From the NCBI GenBank assembly GCA_030765065.1, contig CM060981.1:224633152-224697151 (forward strand): a DNA stretch of 64,000 bases, in the 5' to 3' direction. The position numbers were made by a program, and so were the translations under genes. This document shows, in pieces, positions 57,700 to 64,000 of the stretch (position 1 is its first letter; every line of letters begins with the position of its first letter). The notes under the pieces are model-generated. The model had not been told where the DNA came from. It worked only from the letters and a program-made list of their open reading frames with translations, and did not search any database. The DNA is from Deroplatys truncata. Its lineage: Eukaryota; Arthropoda; Insecta; Mantodea; Mantidae.

Positions 57700-60100
57700 A
57701 TAAGTCTATCATTTATGCGTGATAGTAAAACACAAAGTAGCTAGATAATATCTAGATTTATATACGAGAACATGTGATATAATACAAAAGTGAGGCATAT
57801 ATCTGTAAGCATGAAGTTTAGCAACATGCTATGCAGGATTAAGGTCGAAAGAAATCTGCCCGAGATCTCAGGGATTTTATATTTGATTTAAGCTTAAAAA
57901 CCGCTTGCTTGAAGCAATTAAAAATTAAAACAAATTCAGCAGGGAGATTCTAAATTGGGGAAAAATATGAATACAGCATCTCGCACAAATGATCAGAATT
58001 TTGCTGATAGAATTTTGAACGGCATTAATTAATAATTGTAAGGGAAAGGCACATAAGTTTGGAGGGTATAAGTGCTAGCCGCCTAATAAATAATTATTAT
58101 CCATGATAATGTAGATAAAACGACTTAGTGATCAACAGACATAGGAATTTTTAGCAGTTGGCCTCAAATTAGCTACACTCAAACCATTAGAAATACAAAG
58201 AACGTTAACAAAAGCGACGAAGAGTCACTGACGGTAGGTAAACACGGTCTTCTGACTAGCTGAGTGCTGTCCGTAATTTGTAGGAGGGATGGAGTAATTT
58301 GTTATTGCGACTTCATTGCATAAAGCTCAGTAACATTGCAACCTAATATTCTGTCTTCCTGGCTTAAATGCTTGGAAATTCCTTTGCCTAGTGATCAGTG
58401 TGCACTTGTACGTACTAACACTCTGCCGAAAGATGAGGACATATGTGTCCATATGAGAAAGCTAGGCGTCTAAATTATTACTTCGATAAAGCTCCGCAGC
58501 GCATCCTTTATAACTTAAAAACCTTTACAATTGCTTACTCCGGACTTCCATGACTATTTCTAACAGCAAAAACTGATTTAAAATTTATATTTGCACTGAA
58601 TGACGTTTGGTCTCTATTTGTAATATTGTACGTTGTGAAGAAATAAATCTACGAATTTTCTCCAGCAAACAATTGACGAATATGTACTTAAATATGGTAG
58701 CTGTAAATACTAGAGTACATAATGAAGTTAATTAATGAATTCAGGACACTGGTGTGCCATACCAGTAATATCCGCCCGCAAACCCGTACGTGCGTACTGT
58801 ACGTTTTTAACCACATTCTGAACAAGTGTAACAGATGTAATTATTTCAACTCTATATTGGCCATGAATCTGACAGGCTGTCAGGCTTGTCGCCGTGATAG
58901 AGAAGATATAAAAGAGATTGCAGGTGAGAGTCAAGAAAAAATAACAAGAATACATATATGAATGCAAATGTAGTTCAGCCGTAGCAGAAAAAGTCGCAGT
59001 TAAGTATTTTGAGAAATCCTCGTTTCTGAAAAAAATGTAAAACCATGAAATTTGCTTGCAAGGACCTGTCTAGACAGTAGATCGAATATGCGACCGGTTC
59101 TACTTGCTGTGAAATTTGGAAAGTGCAAAAATGTTGGTGAGATATAGCAGTTTTCTTCCAGCCATATAGAAAGCCATCTAGATATCATAGGAATTGGAGG
59201 CTATTTGAGTTGTCAGAACATTACTGACACTGGGACTTTCAGCCAACTAAAACCCCAAAAGAAGTTTGGAGCAGAGAAATACCGCCGTTTATTTAAATTT
59301 CATGTATAGTGCGTATGGCCGTTCTTAAAACAAATATCATAGTTGGTGGACACTGATGTTACTTGCAATGAAATGATAATTGGGCAAGGAAATTTGGAAG
59401 GAAAACTTCATGGTCTAACTTTAGGGTACGTTGTGGCATTTGCCAGTTATAAGGCTACCAAAATCTACAAACATCTTAGTAATCGAGGACGGTTCTTTTA
59501 AGATTTGAGCCGCGGACCTCCCTTCACGAGTCCTTGGCCTAACAATCTCGCCATGCATGTTTGTGTTTATTTGAATGCTATATATGTATCTATTGTGTTA
59601 TGCGGAACTTTGCCATTTTGAATTGCAATTGTTATTTAATTGTTCAATACGGTTTAACAAGAGTAGTGCACATTTAAGGTAAACGCTGTTTACTTATAAG
59701 AGCTAGAATACATTAATGTATCAGTAATAAAGTAAAGAGATAGGCAAACTATAAGGGTAAACGAAAAAGAGAGGCACTTAATAACCGAGTAATATTGGAT
59801 GCATAAGGTACGAGGATATAGCAAACGCGACGTCAGAACTTAGTCCAAAAAGCAATATTTCGACTAAAGTGTATATTTATCGTCCGCCCAGCGTTGTAGG
59901 TAAAGATCTAATGACCTACTGAAGATTCATAGAAATGTCAAAGGAACTAGTAATTATAAAATATAGACACCATATAACTGAGATATTGTTTGTATGAGGA
60001 AAGACTGTAAGCATGACACAATGTAGTACAAATACAGACTGTTTTTTGAAGAACTAACACATTTATTTATTTAATTGTTTCAAAAGGAGTTATGCTAGCA
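57700..60100. other. No recognisable gene
   Basis: Open frames on both strands at 58722-58967 show no family motif. The minus strand near 59495-59555 has a faint tRNA-like pattern (GGCTCAAATC), too eroded to call. Confidence 0.35.
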
Positions 60101-60144
60101 ACAACGTATTATACCTGAAATGCAGGGGAATTTTCGGAGATTAT

Positions 60145-61168
60145 TTACCTCTGTAGAAAATGTTGAAAAGTCCTCCATCCTGCATAAGGCACAAGTCAAC
60201 ACGTCATTTCATGTTACTGGCCACTCGTTAGAGGACTGTGTTGTCAATGGCTTGAATATCCTGTATAATGTTCTGCTTCAGATCGGCCAATGTCTGGGGA
60301 CGTGTGGCATAAACGGTGTCTTTTAAGTAATCCCATAGAAAGAAGTCCGGCGATGTCAAATACGGAGATCTCAGTGGCCACAGGTTCTTGGAAATTATCC
60401 GGTCGTCAAAGAAACTTGCAATTAGAGCTATGGATTCATTTTATGTATGGCATGTAGCTCCGTCCTGCTGAAAATATCCTTGACTCAGCTCTACATTGTC
60501 TAGTTTCTCAGCAAACTCCATGAAATTCTGTCGGTACTCTGCAGTGTTCACATTGTTTAAAAAACAAAACATTGGTATTCTCTGTACGGATTCCAAACTC
60601 CGATTTTAACTGTTGCATAGGTGCTTTATGAATAACATGTGGATTTTCGCTGGCCCAATAGCGTGAGTTATTTGAGCTCAGATAGCTGGATAAATGGAAC
60701 CATGCTTCGTGTGTGAACCATGTGATGTACAATATGACAGGATTTTGCACAATGAACGCCTGAAACCGACAATATACCGTCTATCCTTATCTGGTTCCTG
60801 CAACTGATGGAAAACCGTAATCCTATACGGCTTTAGGCCTGCACTTTTCGCAGCTCTCTGACACATTGAGTAGCTGTACCCTGTCTCCTGCGACAAACGT
60901 CTTAATGATTTTTGGGTGACTGATCCAGTCGTTCTCTTAAGTCAACTACAATCGTGGGAAGTCTAGATGAACGAGTTTTGCCTTTTTCACTCACCAGAGA
61001 TGCAGTTGTTCCCAATTTGTTTACCAGTTCCAGTATTGTGTTTCTTTGGGGAGAATTCCGAACACCAAGTTCTCTCTGATATGCCCTTTGAGTAGCTGTA
61101 ACTGAATTCGTAATCCAGTATTGCTTTACAAGGAAGAGTGGTTCATTTAATGTGTACTCCATTTTCAC
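60145..61168 (-). pseudogene. Mariner-like transposase (DUF4817-type N-terminus), broken
   Basis: The minus strand starts MKMEYTLNEPLFLVKQYW, then SVTATQRAYQRELGVRN, ILELVNKLGTT and SEKGK, a typical helix-turn-helix N-terminus. The catalytic part has FTHEAWFHLSSYL (first Asp replaced by His), YFQQDGATCHT (second Asp kept, stop after) and SPDFFLWDYLKD (third Asp kept). It ends FQHFLQR and TAA at 60145. Frameshifts lie near 60905 and 60580. It is from the same subgroup as 50915-51942 but divergent, and it is inactive. Confidence 0.8.
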
Positions 61169-61343
61169 GTTGACTAGAACAAAATCTCAAAAACAGTTGC
61201 TGACAATAAAACTAACATTTACAATAAAACATGAACATCTGGGAATCTAGTGACAGCCAATTGAAACTCCAGAACATTCTTGCTAATTGGGTGCTAAAAT
61301 TGGGGTTTTGAGTGAATTTCTAACAGAATAATTAAAGAAAGAA

Positions 61344-61373
61344 ATGTGTCAGTTCGTCATAAATCACCCTGTA
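61344..61373 (-). repeat. Right terminal repeat of the 60-kb transposon
   Basis: The minus strand reads TACAGGGTGATTTATGACGA, the CAGGGTG start typical of this group after a TA. The matching left end near 60 kb was not found, so the element is truncated or has a diverged left end. Confidence 0.5.
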
Positions 61374-61379
61374 CGAGTG

Positions 61380-62255
61380 CAGCGAGGTGCAACGTGGAAG
61401 GCTGCACTAGTGCGACGGCGTGTGAAATTAAAGCGACCTTAAACGGCCGGGAGCAGTGAAAGAAACAAAGCGACCAGTTTAAGCAAAATAAAGAAGATTA
61501 AGTTTCCACGATTGTTAAGCAAGGAAATCTGAGGGCGCTGTAAATGTCACGTAAAGAATTGTCTATTAAGCTTGCTAGCCATGTAATATGAAATGGTGGT
61601 GTTATGTGACTAAGCTTTGTCCTTTTCTGTCTTTCTTCCATTTTTCTCTATGTATAGTAGCACTGTAGCATTCGGGGTACTATTTGTGGTTTTGTTATTC
61701 TCAAATTTGCCATTAGTGCTATTGAGGATTAAAACAAAGTATATTATGATTTCTATAATAACCATAATACTTTCGGAATGCATCCGGCTTCATCATCAAG
61801 GCGCAGAATAAAATAAACATAACAAATTTACAATCATTTTAGAATAGGACGGAAATAGATAAAGACAGAATTATTAACAGATAGAATTAAGGCGTAATCT
61901 AGGCGTAATGTAGATCAGATATCTCAATAGATTTTTCATTGCCCTACTGCATTGACGTAAAATTCCCCGAGCCATATGGAGCCCTTTCTTTAGTCATCAT
62001 TTTGATTAATTGATTGTATTGATTGGAATTGAAACATGTAAATGTGCTTTATTGATTAGAGAAATAAAAAAGAGGAATCTAAAAAAACTCACGTGTCATA
62101 TATTCAGGTAAGAATGTTACGTAATTATAAATGTAATAAGCTCTGAATTTTTTAAGCCTAATTTTCTTTAAGTTCCCTTGTTTTTACCTAGTTTATGATT
62201 ACTGTGTTCTTTAACGCTTATTACCACAATTACACATACAACACACACATACACA
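61380..62255. other. No recognisable gene
   Basis: AT-rich. A plus-strand hydrophobic frame at 61617-61811 has no splice context or family signature. Confidence 0.35.
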
Positions 62256-62261
62256 AACACA

Positions 62262-62352
62262 TGTCCATGGCGGGACTCCAACCCGCGACACTCAGCTTGG
62301 CGCAGTGCCGAAGCTATACACTCCAGCGACCATAGCTACGAGGGCCGGCTGA
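62262..62352 (-). mobile_element. tRNA-derived SINE head
   Basis: The minus strand reads CTCAGCCGGCCCTCGTAGCT, an A-box-like GTAGCTATGGTCGCTGG and the B-box GGGTTGGAGTCCCGCC. It is followed by TGTGTTTGTGTATGTGTGTG, a GT-rich tail. Confidence 0.6.
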
Positions 62353-62359
62353 GTTCGTA

Positions 62360-63240
62360 TGGAATATTCAAATGTTAAGCGTTTCGAAATATGGAATATG
62401 GATTGGAAAACCTAAGATATCATAAGGTTTGTGAAGTTTTGTGCCGTTAAAATAGTTATTTTAAACATTAATGTCAAATAATTTACTTTATTTGCAAATG
62501 GCCAGGGCTTCGACAGTTTGCGCGAAGTTCAAAGCTAAGCTGTCAGTTGGACTTGCATAATTGTAACTTCGTCCAGTTTTTCTTTAGTCACACTTCAATT
62601 TCTGTGACATTAGCGCGCAATATACATGGTGCAAATCAGCCTCTTCTCTCTTTCTCTCCCGTGTTGCCACAGGAGTCACCTTCTAGCCTCTGCTGTCCTC
62701 AAACACTCAGTGATACGTCGAACATAGGACTCGTTACGGAGATTCGCCAAGTGTAAACAACACACAGTACTAAAATTCACTTTTACAACTTTGATCAGCG
62801 GTTATACTGAGGGAGAATGCCTGGGAAGATCTGTCCAGAGTGGGAGAAGACGTGAGTAAACTTTCTCCTTGTGCCTTGAGCGTTCCAGAGGTTTCGATAG
62901 TCGAGAGAACTTCCTCTTCTCTGTCTCTCTCCAACCAATCACTAGCTAGCGCTGAATAAGACGCCCGCTACCCACGGTATTGTAGCCCAGTGAGAGCTCC
63001 GTCACAATATTTACGCTCTCTGCGAAATTAAATTGCCGAGTCCGACAGGGCCTTCCTGACTCGCGCTTATGACTGCATGACAAAACTACCGCGCATAGGC
63101 AAAGCTAGCAAGTCAAGATAAGTGATCTTGATAACTAGAGTTTGTAATGGGTTGTTTTAACACTAGACGACCAAACTTTGGACACTATTGACAATCGCTC
63201 TGAACGCGAATTTGGTGAATATGATTAATAAAATTCGGCG
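62360..63240. other. GC-richer region, nothing firm
   Basis: 62530-63120 has higher GC. At 62817 an ATG gives MPGKICPEWEKT directly before GTGAGT, a donor-like site; on its own this is too little for a gene call. Confidence 0.25.
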
Positions 63241-63249
63241 AAAGCAAGG

Positions 63250-63800
63250 AAGATATTGCACTTAAATGCCAAGGTTTGCACAAAACGTATGTTATATAGA
63301 TCGTGGTGCTCTAGCGAAATCTACGTTTTGTTGTGTAGAACGTCTTCGTCTTGTGTTTAGAAGTTATACAAAATGCACTCGGAGTTAAGTCGACTTAAGA
63401 ATAGGTTTTAAGAAATTTTAAGATATAAATTTTATTTCTCATACAGTTATCTTAAAAATACAGTGTTTAATCAAATTCATTAATAGCATTTTTTAGAAAA
63501 TAAAAAATAATGAAGAGTTTCCATGAAAATGGTAGTTAGGTATTAGGATTTTCCTTGAACATTTTCGTGTTCCTTCCTTGGAACGTGAAATTAAATACTA
63601 AATTTCGTTTTTAAGCTATGGTGTTCACAAACAGACAGACACAGATAGAAAGAACACAGGGTCTTTTTCTCAAAATGCATTTTTGGGATTCGGCTAACCT
63701 CAAAACGCATGTTTCCCGTTAAATCTCGATACCAAATATTACAGTGGAATACAGTATTTCCTGTACTTACTAAAGTAAGCGGTAGAGCTGATAAAGAAGG
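63250..63800 (+). mobile_element. Family H repeat, divergent 3' part
   Basis: It covers TAGCGAAATCTACGTTTTGT through GTTTCCATGAAAATGG, ACAGACAGACACAGATAG and TCAAAACGCATGTTTCCC to a hairpin (CTTACTAAAGTAAG) and GATAAAG. It is the most diverged of the 3'-end copies. Confidence 0.65.
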
Positions 63801-64000
63801 TATCACAGAATAACCGAAAGCTGGCCAACTACATAAAAGACAGAGGAAAAAACCAAGGTTTGCATGGACCTTAGAAATTTAGAACATTGTTTCAATGTGC
63901 CTGTCTTATCTGAATGTGAATAGTATACTGTCTTAGGAGAACGCTCTTGAAGTAACTATTAATGTTTGTGCAGTGAATTTCAGAAGATTCGAATTATATT

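Noticed and set aside
58722-58967. Overlapping 79-codon frames on both strands with a GCAG/GTGAGA donor-like site
   Set aside because: No acceptor, no family signature and no repeat partner; chance is the simpler explanation.
62820-62860. Start codon plus GTGAGT donor as a first exon
   Set aside because: Twelve codons with one splice-like site in a GC-richer region is not enough, and no promoter element is evident.

Overview
The window reads as eukaryotic, most likely an insect with a large, repeat-filled genome. It is AT-rich with GC islands. It carries several lineages of Tc1/mariner-type DNA transposons, LINE and Ty3/Gypsy relics, tRNA-derived SINEs and long microsatellites, and no intact long reading frame. 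The transposon mix would suit a polyneopteran such as a cockroach or relative, but that is inference; nothing here fixes the species.

The only convincing host-gene signal is a pair of minus-strand exons near the two ends of the window: 52685-52780 (96 bp) and 2337-2539 (203 bp). Each has an acceptor and a GT donor, and their phases fit: the first ends with one base of a codon and the second begins with the other two. Joined, they give one open helical segment followed by a pair of cysteines. It resembles the second extracellular loop of prominin-family membrane proteins. If this is right, about 50.1 kb (2540-52684) is a single intron, and nearly everything else in the window is intronic mobile DNA.

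Layout. 0.5-4.0 kb: exon 2337-2539 among divergent copies of a 0.8-0.95 kb repeat (here family H). 4.1-5.8 kb: a copy of an ORF-bearing repeat (family K) and a LINE 3' fragment. 6.0-10.1 kb: SINEs and nested, inverted family H copies. 10.4-12.3 kb: a Tc1/mariner-type element with a 669-bp GGT/ACC expansion inside its transposase. 13.1-16.3 kb: family H pieces, an IS630/Tc1-like element with TA-flanked inverted ends, and a mariner-type transposase tail. 16.5-25 kb: SINE, paired hairpins, ATT repeat, four family H copies, a tandem repeat with LTR primer-site-like motifs, and a pentanucleotide array. 25-30.3 kb: poorly recognised DNA, the second family K copy and GC-rich SINEs. 30.9-34 kb: a family H copy split by about 1 kb of insert, and a long-subfamily copy. 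34-43 kb: mostly unrecognised, with a Jockey-like fragment. 43.3-44.4 kb: second copy of the 10.4 kb transposon. 46.2-47.5 kb: mariner. 50.8-52.2 kb: another TA-flanked transposon. 53-54 kb: possible solo LTR. 56-57.7 kb: family H and a Gypsy reverse-transcriptase relic. 60.1-61.4 kb: related transposon relic. 62-64 kb: SINE and a last family H copy.

Every transposase seen is broken by stops, frameshifts or catalytic-residue loss, so nothing here looks autonomously mobile. Family H is the dominant and most unusual component, at roughly a fifth of the window. It has A-runs at both edges, an offset inverted repeat, a CA-prone centre and a conserved 3' hairpin, an architecture like the short Helentron-related elements of insects.
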